From Anoplopoma fimbria (taxonomy: Eukaryota; Chordata; Actinopteri; Perciformes; Anoplopomatidae), in the NCBI RefSeq assembly GCF_027596085.1, contig NC_072472.1, forward strand, positions 24,738,791 to 24,802,790: 64,000 nt of DNA, read 5' to 3'. Positions 31,346 through 44,460 of this stretch are shown one piece after another. Under the pieces are notes generated by a model, which was given only the letters and a program-made list of their open reading frames with translations, did not search any database and had not been told where the DNA came from. Within the stretch, counting starts at the first letter, position 1. Every line of letters starts with the position of its first letter. The position numbers and the translations under genes were made by a program.

Positions 31346-31744
31346 CAATAAGCGAGTAAAATGTCGGATGATGACTTTATTATCACATAATCTGGAGATG
31401 AAAGACTCATGGTTGAGCCGAGATCCGGTCCAGTTGCCCAAGTCATTATGACAGAGTTTGTCCATCAGGAAGTAGCCATAAACAGGAGAAAGGATGACTA
31501 ATCAACTAATCAGATTTTAATCAATTATTTACTTTCTGTAAAAGTCAACTGAGTGAGCCGACTGGGATAGAATCTTTATCTACACTAATCCAGTTGGACC
31601 AATGGTAAATCCATACATTTGCTTTTTACCATAGTGAGATATCTATGTCACAATCATATGAGACACATTTTATATAGAAGTAATTATATTATTGAATCAT
31701 AAATATGGCCTTTGAACCAGAAAATCCCAATTAGCTATTTTAAG

Positions 31745-31965
31745 ATAAAATGTGTTTTAAAGCTGCAATTTACAAAATTCTGAGCATAATTCTGTTTGAG
31801 GAATTGCCTCTACAGGGGTCTCAACATGGAGCCTACGGCTAGCAGCGGACACAGCTCGCAACACTAACAGTGTAAGCAACGGCAACAGTGCTGACTGAGC
31901 TAACAGGGTTGTTTGGGGAACCCGAAGGTTGCCACCACGTTTCCTTTGCGACACCGAAGGTCGGG
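31745..31965. repeat. Possible dispersed repeat fragment
   Basis: It begins TTAAAGCTGCAATTTACAAA and includes GGAGCCTACGGCTAGCAGCG. The start and composition recall scattered fish elements. No terminal repeat could be matched at the other end, so the call is tentative. Confidence 0.4.
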
Positions 31966-31983
31966 TTGGTGTTGTCAGCGTAT

Positions 31984-32045
31984 TACATTACATTACATTA
32001 CAGTCATTTAGCAGACGCTTTTATCCAAAGCGACTTACAATAAGT
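31984..32045 (-). mobile_element. SINE/L2-type tail, reverse copy
   Basis: ATTACATTACATTACAGTCA is followed by AGACGCTTTTATCCAAAGCG and ACTTACAATAAG. This is the reverse complement of the tail at 6208-6292. The body of the element is unclear and may extend to about 32140. Confidence 0.8.
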
Positions 32046-32145
32046 ATTAGCGCATTGCAGAGCGGCTTCGATTAGTTAGCAAACAGGGACTCTGAACATT
32101 CAAGCGCTGTACAACCGGCTAAGTAAAGGCACACCACAGGAGTGG

Positions 32146-32190
32146 TTCAATGCTATTATACAGTTTCCTAAACTGTATAATAGCATTGAA
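32146..32190. repeat. Perfect 21-bp inverted repeat with 3-nt loop
   Basis: The arms TTCAATGCTATTATACAGTT plus T (32146-32166) and their exact reverse complement (32170-32190) enclose a CCT loop. The loop is about the shortest a hairpin can close. It lies just after a SINE-type sequence. Confidence 0.95.
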
Positions 32191-33769
32191 AGCCATACAT
32201 TGAATATAAACTCCATTAGAGAACTGAGTTTGGGATATTTGTAGTGTTTCACAATGAGCACGGCATGTCAACATGTAGCTGTGACTTCAGATGTTTCCTT
32301 ATATTTTTAATATTTGCATAATTAAGTGCACATGACATACTATGTATTAGACCTATTATAGTAAATTATGTGTTTTTGAGTTTTGTGCTATTACGTCACA
32401 AGTCATTCATCCAAGGTCTATGTTGAATAACTTCGGACCCATCGCATATCATATTCTATTGGGTCAACCAGAGTTCAAAAACATGCTATCTAATTTTGGA
32501 ATGTGTGTTTATGGCAGTACATTGGCGTTATCCTGTTTCCTGTCAATTGGTATGAAAATTTGAGTTTAACCATGGAAATTTAGATGTATTTCCTAGAAGA
32601 ACTGACAGCCGCCAGGTGAATACTCTGAATATATGCCCATCTGTATGTTTATCACAGTGCGTTATGTTGCTTATTTGATCAGGTGGGAGCCTCCTCATAC
32701 TTGAACCAGGTGCTCACCCTTATAAGGTTGAGTCTGACTGTACACATGGCACTGTTGTTGGCGTGTAAACAGGCTTTGAACTGTTCATAGTTGTGTGTGT
32801 ATTAAACTTGGAATCTGATTCTTTATAATTGATATATAAACACAAAGCGCTTTGAAGTGCGTGTGTGGTGCGGACTGTATCTGAAAGTGTAATGTCAGAT
32901 ATCCTAGGGCCATAGAGTTCTCTGTTGGTTCAGTGAAGCCTGCTAATGTGGAGAGATAATCTCTCACCCCTCCCTCTACCTCTCCCAAGACTCACTTCCT
33001 CTCCCCAGCAGGAAGTCCCGGCCTTTTTGTGCCCTGACTAAGCAGCGGTACAAGTCATTGAAGCCTTATCTCTGCAGCTTTTAATTAACTCAGAGGTGTT
33101 TACTGTCATTCTTTTAATGCCACGGCGCTAATGATTAGGCACACAATAGAAGCGCCAACTATGCCGCTTTAATCCTTGACCTGAATGTGGTTTATCAAGT
33201 ATATTGAAGGCATTTTAGATGCATGATAGCTCACCTGAAAGTAACTTCTCTAGCTTCACTCAGATTGCAGCTTCTCTCAGCAGGCTGACACAGCAGGTTA
33301 TACCAGTAGCAGATTGATTATATAATTAACAAGTCTATATGGGCCTTCACGCAATGGGCAGCGTAGGTGTGGGTGTGTTGCTTCAGGTACCGTTGAGACA
33401 TGACTTATGGACCCAAAGGCTTCTCAGACACTTGAATGCCGCACCGCGCTTTTCAATACAATAAGACCAGATTTTACAACAATCTTTGCCCCAGTTATTT
33501 TATCTTTTGTCATGCCAATCAGGAGATAAATAGTAGAAATACGGTATTCATGTTACAAACTAATCCAGCAGGAATGTGCTCTTGCAGCCTTGCAGGGTGA
33601 GATTGTATTGCGGTGCAGCAAAAAGTTGATGTTGGCAACCTGCTGCGCAATTGGACCAGCCTCCCTTCAAATAAACGTGTCAGTGTGCTAACATTTGCGA
33701 AATAACACGAAACTCAAAGTGCAGCTGAGACTGAGGGGAATGTCATTACTTTTCTCATTTATCCTGCAA

Positions 33770-33875
33770 AATACCAAAAGTACTGGATTGACCCGATTCC
33801 ATCACAATGCATCCAATAGTTGAGATATTTTAGTGATGGACAGACCCAACATTGCCATCCATATAGCCATGACGC
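33770..33875 (-). repeat. Dispersed teleost repeat, family A, short reverse copy
   Basis: CACAATGCATCCAATAGTTG and GAGATATTTTAGTGATGGAC read on the minus strand like the ACTATTGGATGGCTTGC block of the copy at 58290. The fragment is short and diverged. Confidence 0.5.
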
Positions 33876-34449
33876 TTGCAATGCTGATAACGGGAACACT
33901 CAACTCTTTGTTTGACCGTAATATGTGTGTGAGTGTACATGCACATGTCAGCTTGTTGTTGCATGCACATTGTGAAAGCTGAAAGTTACCAAAAAACCTA
34001 CAGTATTCACAGAAGTTGACAAATAAACTACCTGTTTTATGCCCCGTGCCCATCAGCAGTAATCCTTTTAGATTACAGTCGAAGTGTCAGCCCACGAGAC
34101 CTTTGCTGAGGGGCCGGCAAGGAACGACAGTCGGCTTTGACTTGGAGGAGGACGACATCATTTAACTGGTGTCTGGTTGTGGGCCGGAGGACAAACGGTT
34201 GCGGCTCTTTACGGCAGGGTACTTCTAAAGACTTCACAATACAAAGTGCACAATGATGCACAGGCCACAATATGGTAAAATTACAACTCTCCGGTTTAAA
34301 CGTCTGCACTTGCTAGCACATAATTATGTGTAACACATACAGTTACTCACCACCTCCTGAAACACAGTTATTGCTTTAAACAGTCTAATTAGGCACAACT
34401 TGAAAATTGGTGACTAGTGAGATCTCAAACAAACCTCCCACACACTTAG

Positions 34450-34472
34450 AAAACACACACACACACACACAC
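34450..34472. repeat. Short (CA)n microsatellite
   Basis: About eleven CA units in the rnf43 intron. Confidence 0.85.
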
Positions 34473-35086
34473 ATAGACATGATATGCCCTGCAGAGACCC
34501 AGTGGTTCCAGTCTACATGAACTCTTCGGAGGGTTTCTCCTCCACGCCCCACGACGCCTTTGTTTCCTCACATAATGTTTTCCTTTTGGGTCACCTCTCC
34601 AGCCTTTTAGGGCAGTGAAAGTGGATCCGTCCCGGGCCTCTCCATTACATAGCCCATCAGATAGGGAGCGCTAGATAAGTCCCCCCTGTATAATAAATGT
34701 CTCATATTTGATCTTCACAGGTGGGAGCGATCTCACAGCGCTGCAGCCGGGGGGGGGTTCTCCTGGGACGGCTCTCACAAACACCTGCTTTTTTAGGAGA
34801 GGAAAAAAAGGCACGTCTGGTTGCCTTTTTCACATGCAGCACACAAACACAATTTTCAAAAAAACACACACGCCCTGGTGAAGCCGTCTCCCCTGTGACC
34901 CTGTGCTGTTCTGGTGCGTGGGAAGGTGACAGGTTAACATAGCCTTGCTTATTCAGGCCGACCAACCTTTTCAGGAAGCTTTATGGTGCGAGTCGTAAAC
35001 GAGTTAACCCCCAACCTACAGCCCTCTCTCTTCCCGGGCCTGGCCTTCCTACAGCGCACAGGAGAGAGCGCCTCTTGCCCGGTCGG

Positions 35087-35099
35087 GGTTCAAAGTTCA
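35087..35099 (+). promoter_or_regulatory. DR1 nuclear-receptor-like site
   Basis: GGTTCAAAGTTCA consists of two RGTTCA half-sites separated by one base, the arrangement used by HNF4 and related receptors. A single match in a 46-kb intron may be chance. Confidence 0.25.
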
Positions 35100-37327
35100 G
35101 ACGCAGGTCCCGACAATCATTGACGCGGTAAAGCGACACCGTTTTGATGGGGGGAAATCAAAGGGAATATAAGAAGGCTTGGCCTCCAGAGTAAACAAGA
35201 GATCATAAATACAGTGGAAAGTAAATAGTGGAGGCAGGATGTGGGGCTGCCTTGTTAGCAGGTATAGTATTGCACGGCTGTGGTCTGAATGAGAGGCATC
35301 GGAGACATGGGAGGCAACTCTAGCTGTGAGTTATGTTTCTCCCAGCTACGCGGGTATGCGCTGCTTGTTCCCTCCTTAGCGTTCACTAACAGTCAAAGCT
35401 GTGGCTTGTCAATCATTTTCAGGGTGACATTTTTCCTGGTAGACCATTGGCCACACGGACCAGGGGCGTGTTCCACCAGACGGCCCACTACGAGCTCTCC
35501 CTCTCTGCCCCACCCATTGCTTACAGTTAACTCTTGGACACTTTGTGCACTGGAGTGGTGGAAGAGCAGTGACTCGCTTTTGTGCTCCTATCTGATTGTG
35601 CAATTTAACAGAAACATTTAACACACCTGAATGTTGTGAATGCTGGGTAAAAAAACAAACAGTGAATACTAAAAAGAACAGAGTGCAAGATCTCAGCAGT
35701 GTTTTGTTTTTTTGAAGGAATCAGAATCTGTGCTGCAGACTGTTGAAACTGTAGACTTTACTGCCTTACAGTAGAACTAAAATCAATAATTTATACTATT
35801 GCATATTATACTCTGCTCTTTGTTAACCATACTTGAGATATGGCTTGGAAAACGTTGCATTGTTCGTTGTTTTACTGTTATTCAGATGGCTTATCTAATG
35901 TAAATAGATGAAAGGTTCTTTATATCAGTAAGCTATTTTAAAAGCACTATCAAAGTTTGTTTTTCCAGCAGTGGAAATAGTTAAGCTGCGCCTCCCTCTT
36001 TTAAAGAAGCATGGATTACATTAAGAACAAAATACCATTTAGGTAGCAGTTAATTTGTATTCTACGGTATGTATCCTTCAGTTCACTGAGGGATAATCCA
36101 TACAGCTTTAATCTGTAGTTAACCGTGGAGATGACCTGCTCTGTGTTGTTGTAGCTAGTGTTTGTATCCAGTAGCAATGGAAACAGGCATTTCCCCCGTT
36201 TTATCTCCCTCTGTTTCCTCCGCTATACAGGTTCAGTCATTGTAGCCTGCACGCTTCACTCTGTCATCGTCTACCCCGCTTCTTTAGCCCCTATATTTTT
36301 AGATCTCTTATCTGATATCGTCATGGCAATGCAGAATAAACAAGCCGTTTTGATAGCTGCAGGTTTTTTTCAGTTGGAGCCTGTGTCTCTGGGTCCTTTT
36401 GATCAGAGGGGCCTTTTATTCTGCCAAGAAGCTTGAGAACCGAGGAGGGGAGGGGAAGGGGGGTTACGACAACAACAATGAAGCAGCCAGAAGAGCAGCG
36501 GTGTTGCCGCAACTCTTCCCCGAAATGCAAGGAGAAAAGAGTAAAGCTGACAACTGTTGGAAACGTTTTTCACTGAGCTGACTATGATGTATCTTTAGAG
36601 TCGGGTAGAGACTACACCACATCAGCCTGGCACCGTCATAACTTCTTGTAAATCAAATCCTGTCTCCTAGAATTATAAATCTTAATGTGGAACAGTGAAG
36701 CGGTCCTTGGCACCGTCCCCAATCACTTATCAATGTCATTCAAGTTGGGAACGATGGCAAGTCTCTTGATCAAAAATTGGTGAGAAACTACAACTAGGGA
36801 TCGGCTGAAATGGCGCAAATATCACTGTTGACAGATCTTGGCATAAGTCTGGAAAATATGAATGAAATGTTTCTCTTGGCATCCTTTTGATTTTTCATTT
36901 AGCTTAGTAACATGGCACCGTCTTTAAGGCCGTCCCACAGTTCCATGTTACAGCCACATTTGAAAGACATAGCACATTTTGGTGTAAACTTGGAACGGTT
37001 GAAGTATTTTGTTACTGATTTACACAAAGCGTGCAGTGCAACATTTGCAGCTAACTTCTTTATCCTTGTGCGGGATTGTACATGTCATTGTGACTTAGCC
37101 AAGGTAATTGAGTTTTGGTCAGAACTTGCATCCGCTGGAGTGGATGACAGTGGCATTGTGGGATAGGGGGTGGGGTGGTGGTGTTGAGGGAGTAGGTGTG
37201 TAGATGTCCACTTGCCATCGTGTTTATGTGTGCCAGAATGTAGGTGTTTTGCCACAATGCGTGCGTGTGAAGCCGCGCATGAGCAGCGAGCCTCCACACG
37301 GTGAGGTCACTGCTCATTGGCCCTTTT

Positions 37328-37347
37328 AATAATAATAATAATAATAC
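37328..37347. repeat. (AAT)n microsatellite before a dispersed repeat start
   Basis: Six AAT units followed by ACTTTAATTTTATATAGCGC, a motif like the tail at 2266-2315. It may mark the end of a retroposed element. Confidence 0.7.
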
Positions 37348-38976
37348 TTTAATTTTATATAGCGCTTTTCTAGATACTCAAAGACGCTTTTGTGGGGATA
37401 AGGTTGGGGAGCAGTGATGCCTGCTACAGAAGGGGAGTGTGGGAACCAACTGGCCGGTGCACAGAGGATGGGGGTGGGGGCAAAGGATGAGGTAAATGTT
37501 CTGGGGTCCAACAATCAGCATGTTGATGTCTTCACTGGGTGGCCTAGTTCTAAAGCAGGTCGCTGGATCTCAGGGTGCTATGGGAGCTCGGGGCAGGGGC
37601 ACATGGGTGAGCCACGCTCGTCGCTAAAAATAACAAGATGGAATCATTCCACGAGGTGTCAAAATATGTACTCGACTTGATACCGAATCCAACAACATGC
37701 AGCATATGAATGGGCTGAGTGGTTGTTGTGGATGCGTGCTTTGAGATTGTGGGATAAGCACAGTGTTTTTCTTGTCAATCGCCACGAAGAAGCTTAGTGT
37801 CACAAGGTTGAAGTTCAATAATGTTTCCTTGAATAAATGTATTATTCAACCATATTATAATTGGTAAAAACATAGCTGTTCCTACAAATATTTTTTTTAT
37901 TTGAACTTAATTATACATGATGCGGAGAATTACAGGCCAATTCCTGCTGGTGTTACCTTTAATGTGATAGTGTATTTACAGGTTGGAAGGGGCCTCAACT
38001 AGAATATGCTTTTTGTAAGGTCCACAAAAAGTTGGAATCCACTAATATAATCTTTTACAGTATATTGATTTCAATAAGCTTAACTTTTTTTTATTTTTTT
38101 ATAAAAACTCTAATACAGCTATAAAATAAATGCTACAGTATGACAGGGGTAAATGTCTATTCTATTCTATATTTGTATTTCTGAATAATACACCTCTTAT
38201 TTTGAATTGTGTCATCATTCATGAGGATTTTCATCAATTTTTATATTTAAGGGTTGTTAAAACCACATATAGTGCTCTCTCTCTCTCACCATTTGCCATT
38301 GCCTTCCCTTCATTAAAAAAGATATATCTGCCACGTTAGAACACACACTGTCTCAGTAATGTAACCAATATAATTCTTCTTTAGATATTCTTTGTAATAG
38401 CAAACATTTACTAACATCTCTTTTTGATGGACAAGATGGCTTTAACCGGATGTGACAGGAGCCAGCTCAATTCATTTATTTTAGCTCTGCTAACACGATG
38501 GTTGTCAACCAAGTCCGTCTTTTATGGTGGGTGTGTCGTTGGGCGGTGCTACGTTGGCACATCACAGATTACAGTCGTGTTGCTGTGAGTTGTAGCTTTG
38601 GCCCAGTTAGCATTGCTTACAAATAATGATTAGCCTTAGCTTTTCTCTAGAAATAGCATGCACTGTATATTGTGGTAATATCTCAAGTCCGCTCAGTAAC
38701 TCTTGTTGCCCGAAGATACCCCCCACAGTCTTCCAAGCTCCTCTATTCCTTTGCATATATTTATATTTTTTCCAAGCACAGTTGGCTCCTATTTGAACAA
38801 TGTCAGAGCCCCCCTTCCCACCACGCCTCCCCTCTTTGGAGTGTAATCTTAACTGCCAGCACTCAAAAGCCTGTCAATGAAAGGCAGCTGTTCCCCGCCC
38901 TCTGCCGGCCTGCCCGGGCTCCGTTAGAAGCCTCGATGCCCGATGGTCACCCCCCAAACTCACACACACTCCCTCA

Positions 38977-38979
<3 letters not shown>

Positions 38980-39008
<29 letters not shown>
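38980..39008. repeat. Short (CA)n microsatellite
   Basis: About fourteen CA units in the rnf43 intron. Confidence 0.85.
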
Positions 39009-39010
<2 letters not shown>

Positions 39011-39567
39011 TAGCTTCAGCTCGTGTGAAAGCATGAAATGCCATTACCGGCAGCGTCAGGTTACACGGGCACAGCACCAAGCTATGTCCCCACTGCTAAC
39101 GAAGGATGTGTTGGGAAATTTATATGCTACATGCTAACTGCTCTCCCAGCATGACGCTGCCGCTCTGCACTCTGTCTTTTCGCACACACACAGTTCTCGA
39201 GGTCTTGGTTTTCTGTAAAAGTTAACCGTATGACAGAAATAGAAGGCAGCAGTCTTTAATGTTAGAGTCTCCGCAAGAAAACACAGGCTGCTGGTGGAAC
39301 CCCTCGGGAGCAATGGAGGCCTATGTGGTCAGCTCGTATGGGACTGTTAGAGAAGAGATCTTTGACTGTTTTGAAGCTGTGGCTAATCAAACACTGTGTG
39401 GAGGAATGTTACTGCCAATAGCAGCCTGTAGGAAATAAAAAATAATTACAGCTGATGTTGACAATGTCTTTTTACTCTCATTTTCAGTTATTGAGCGCTT
39501 CAACCATTTTCCTGTCCCTTTTCTGTTTAGCTATGCTAGCAGTGTGGTTAAATACATCTCACGCTAA

Positions 39568-39790
39568 AAACACTCCCTTCAGCCTCAACTTTACTTTGTG
39601 TTCAGTGCTAACTAGCAAATGTTAGCATGCTAAAGCGTTAAACTAAAATGTAAAAAAATCATTACACCTGCTAAACATCAGCATAGCATAACATTGTCAT
39701 TGTGAATAAGTTAGCATGCTGATTTTAGCATTTGGCTCACTAGAGCCTCACACAACCGCTAGCATGGTTATAGTCTTGTTTTTCTAATGA
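39568..39790 (+). repeat. Dispersed teleost repeat, family A, forward copy
   Basis: TTTGTGTTCAGTGCTAACTA, AATGTTAGCATGCTAAAGCG and GTTAGCATGCTGATTTTAGC match the 3' half of family A seen at 23520-23660 and, reversed, at 4108-4245. Confidence 0.75.
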
Positions 39791-42700
39791 GCCTTAAAGT
39801 AAAAAACACAGATGTTAATGAGATAATAATCGTCATTTCACTTTTATTACATTCTGATATAAACAGTTTGCATCCAAATCAATGAATATTGTGCACATTA
39901 TAAATTACATAAGTAATGTGTAAAGCTACTGAACTGGTTGAACCCCGTTATTATTATTAGCAGTTTTATTATTTGTATGAAAACCTTAATACCTGCAGAA
40001 GTTATGTCTGCCAAAGGTTTTAACACAAAGAATATTGTATCAACATTATACTTTTTTATTATTATTACTGGCCCAGGTTTCAATATATAACTTCACAATA
40101 TAATTTAACACTGTTATATGCATTTTTTGGCATGAAATTAATATTTAGCTGATAAAACAATTACACCCTTTTGTTAAGTTTGCAGCTTTGGGACACAGTT
40201 GCCAGTGTGTTTGTTTACAAGCCGTAAAATGCTGATCACCTCTCTAGGATAGTATTAATACAAGATAGTTGCCTGTTCAGTTTTGTACTCTATATATTTG
40301 CTTTAATCACATCATGCATGGGAACAAAATACCGTATTGTAGACCGATACCAGACTGTTGTTGCAGATAGTGGTGTTGGTGTTTCTGACGGAGAGGAGAG
40401 ATTGGTTTCATTTCCGCACGTGGGAGGCTTGCTCTGCATAGCCCGAGGATACAAAACTGTATATCTTTTGCATCTGATATCAGCTCATATCACTTCTTGA
40501 GTCTCGTCCATCACATACCTTTTTTTCTCTATATGTTTTTCCTTTCTCCTGCTCTTTCCTCGCATTTCTCTTTTGTCAGTGTCAGGTTGGCTTTAATGAG
40601 TGGACTCCATTGTGAGTCAGGGCGGCCGCCTGCTTGCAGCTGTGGATGAAACTATCTGGTGTATTTGGCATGGCGCCCGTCTTCGGCCTCAGTTTCTAAC
40701 AGGAGGAGGAGGTGGAGGCCAGTGCATTGGATGTGCTTGATGTGGACTGATGGACAGCAGACAGCTTGCCATGTCTGCAGGAAAACAAGAGTGCGTGTAA
40801 ATGCTGGTGTAGAGGGACAGGAAGTTACTGTCGATTGGCACTTGAATAGAAAGTTAGTTTCTGTAGATTTTTTTTTTTTTTTGTTACAACTCAGTTATCA
40901 GTGGCTCTTCACTATTGGTATCTGATGTTTTGCTTGTTTATGGCCTATGTAGTATAATCTGCTTGTACATTTTTCATGTATGTGACAACATCAAACTGCA
41001 GTATAAACTCTACCTTAACCTGTGGGCTCCACTGTCCCCTCAGTCATTCTCATGACCCAGCAGATGCTGCTGACAGTCAAAACACAAAGATCTCTTATCG
41101 TCTTTAACCCCCTGGTGCATTACTTTGTTTTGTCCTTTAGGGTTAGTTTGTCATGGCCTTTCCTTGTATCTCTGGAACTTTATAAATCATCTCTGACTTC
41201 AGCAGAGACAGCCTCATCTTTCCTCATCTTTCAGCCAGATGTAGTTGATGGATCTCTCATGTTACACATCGCCCAGATCAGATAATACGTAATGTGTGAA
41301 GTCATCTACATCAAGTCTTAAATTGAGCTCGAGTGAGCTCTATAAGCAACACTGTGAGAATCCCAGCACAACCTTTGTCCTGAGTTGAATATAACAAAGT
41401 CACTTTTTCAATATACATTAAAATATCATTCATAAAAAAAGAGGAGTTTTATTGGGAGGTTCCAATAAGTTTGTCCACCAGCTGTCTGCTAGACTCCAGT
41501 CTGACTGGAGTAGATCACCTGGATCTTTTTCGAGAAAAAGACTCGTCACTGCCCTTATTTTCTCCAAACATAAAAAATGATACGGAGTGGTGGTTCTCCT
41601 TTTCACAAAACCATCTTTGGCCTAGTGACAGACACCGATAGGCAGAGAGCTAATATGTTCATACAGCTGTCAGTTGTTTGGCCTACTGACAGAATTAACT
41701 TAATTAACCGTTGCTGAACACATTTACAGGCAACAGTGCTCATTATCGCCGGTGGAATTGCTGCAGCTTTAGCAGTTATGATTAAAATGGCTAAAAAAAT
41801 GATTAATCATTGAGCCATAGGTTTAATGAGATAACTATTCTGCCTATTCAACCATTCCTTTTGTTGTTTGTGATGAGTGTGTTATTACACAGGTTACAAC
41901 TACAGTTATAACTGATTAAACACATGGCAACAATGCTGTCAACTTGAACTGATTCTGCGTTTTTAACCATTTTAACAAATATTTCATATAACACTGTTTG
42001 CTTGTATCACTGTGTTTGTAAAATAAATGCATGTGGAGTAGTAGGAGGCGCATTGGTGTGTGTGTGTGTCTGTTTTCATCTGTGTTTGGAGAGTCTTGAA
42101 ATTCCAATAGCTGGGGAGTTTTATATTTGTTCCAAAACAGTGTACGGGCCTGGACAGTGAGCCAAAAAAAATCCAAACACCTGGAGAAGTAATTGTTGAG
42201 TCATTGGTATTTATCCTCATTCATCTTGTTGTGTTGTTCTTTGCTCAGCAGCAATATTTCCCTAATGTTTTGTAGCCCTTTAATAAGTATTATTCATTCT
42301 TTACAGTCACATACATCAGGGCAGGCGTGTAGTGATCAGTATCATAAAGCCCAGTAAGACTAAAGATTGCCGTCACGCTCAGTGGTTTTGGCTGCTGGAG
42401 GGGATTTGACCCCGCCGCCCGTCTTTTGTGCAGCTTGTGTACAGTATGTCGTGTTCGTGCTGTTTTCATGCCTCTCCGATCAGCACCAGAGCGGGCTACT
42501 GTAAGTGACCGGGTGGAAATAAAGGAGCGGGATGAAAGGGGACAGATTACATATTCATCTGGTCCATTTAGAGGAAGCGAAGCCTAGAGAGATGCCTGTC
42601 GAACGCGCACTGACGGACACCCAAGATTACTCACAGGTGCAACAGTGAGACACACACACACATGCACACTTCAGTCTCTCCCTCTCTATCCCCGAGTCTT

Positions 42701-44239
42701 TTTCTTCTTCCTGTGCCTCAGTTTCAGACGTTTGTGGTTCACCACCTTCAGCTCGCCGCGTCTTATCTCAGGCCCTCATCTCCCTGGTCTTGGCGCGTTT
42801 CTGCATGTACAGTCTTTGTCTCCTATCGCCAATCTACCTTCCTTATCAGTTCTCTTTTATGCATGACTTTTCTTTTGAATGTTGCCGCCATGCTTTTATT
42901 TTTCCACAGTTGCTCATAATAAAGTCCTTCATAAGAAGGTCCTGTTCCAAGGCCAATGTTTCTTTCCTCAATGAGAGACAGAAGGGAGGGTGTTGATGTA
43001 ATGAGGGAAAAAACGAAAGGTACGGATACAAAAGGGACAAGTGGGAAAACATTTTTTATTATGGTTGTAAGTGAATATGCTATTTTTTTTTTCTAAAGTA
43101 TGAATCTTAAAAAACTGTTTGTTTCAGAAAAAATCCTGCAATGGTACAGGTCTTGTGGGTCTTGCATACTTAATTTTCTTTGCCTTATGTCTCTTTTTTG
43201 TAGTTACTTATACACATTTAGTTAAGCCTAAACTGTACTGAGTAAATACAGCCTGAATCACAGTTTTTGCAGGAGGCAGGGTTGGTCAGGAGATAGAGCT
43301 TCTTGTCCATGCATGGACAAAATACTTGAAAGAACACTCCAACAAGCTGGCATTCCACTCCTATGACATTGTCCCAATTAAGGATCAAAATCAATGCAGC
43401 GGTAGCAGGGAAGTCTGTACACAGACTTTGGGTTTGTTAAATCTGTGGAGTTCTCCTTTAAGTTCAAGTATAGCGTTTAAGCATCTGCGGCAACATCACT
43501 TGGTGAAAAAGATACTTTAAGATTTTTGAATGTAACTTTTTGTGCAAAAAAACAGAATTGAAGTTGTGGGTGGGATGCTCATTTTATATATCAAAGTGTG
43601 TTTATAGGTCTTGAGGAGTAGCGAGGCCTATGTGAACATGTTTTTTGTGGCTCAGGAGTTGGCTAAACAAAATCTTGGCAAGATACTTCAGTGATATTAA
43701 TGACACTTCACTCTACAGTGTATTTCACTTCATTGAGCGTAACGTTTGTCTCTATTCAGAGGAATTCCGATAGCAATGCAGTGAGGCTGCCAAAATCCAC
43801 CTGTATCCAACACTGGTTTGGCTGCATGACTCCAGAGGTGTGTGAGGGATCTCTGGTGCCCTCTCTCTGTAGACCAGCTGGTCTCCATGTTTGCAGATAG
43901 CCCAAGTTGCCTTACATCACATTGTCAACTCATGGCTTTTGTGTCTTTGGATCAAAAATAGTAAAAATTGAAATAAAATGCTCTTCTGTTTCTGCGCTGG
44001 AAAGACTGTGACATAATTCTGGCCTTCTTTCATGCAGTGGAATTTTGATGCACTGGCTGGAGGAGTCCATTTTTGAAAACATAAAGAAGGGAGTTTGGTC
44101 ACCAACCTCATGGTGACAATAAGAGTCAAGGAAGTCACTGCATCCCGCCAAGAAATAGTCCCACATGTAACTCCCCATAAAACGGCTCCCTGTTGTTTTT
44201 GTATGGATTAAACAAGAAGACATGTTAGATAATGAGCTT

Positions 44240-44460
44240 TAGAGGCACTTGTAGGAGCTTGCTTTTGCTACCTATGGACAGTGCCAGGTTAGCTACTACC
44301 TCCAGTCCTCATGCTAGGCTATGCTAAGCCTCTGCTGGTTTTAGCTTCATATTTAGCATACAGACGTTAGAGTTGTAATCTCAGCTAACTCTTTAAACAA
44401 ACAGCAAATGAGCATTTTTCCCCCACAACATCCAACCATTCCTTTAAGCTGTGCTGATCA
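44240..44460 (+). repeat. Dispersed teleost repeat, family B, partial copy
   Basis: ATGCTAGGCTATGCTAAGCC, TTAGCTTCATATTTAGCATA and CAACCATTCCTTTAAG parallel the second half of the copy ending at 46776. The copy is diverged. Confidence 0.6.

Larger units (their letters stand above)
31346..39567 (+). other. rnf43 intron 1, part 3
   Basis: No exon was recognised. It holds a possible dispersed repeat (31745-31965), a SINE tail (31984-32045), a perfect hairpin (32146-32190), a reverse family A fragment (33770-33875), short CA runs (34450-34472, 38980-39008), a nuclear-receptor-like DR1 (35087-35099) and an AAT repeat (37328-37347). Confidence 0.6.

Noticed and set aside
33060..33180. AT-rich homeobox-like cluster (TTTTAATTAACTCAG, CTAATGATTAGG) as a conserved enhancer
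   Set aside because: It is suggestive in composition only. Without alignment to another species I cannot separate it from background.
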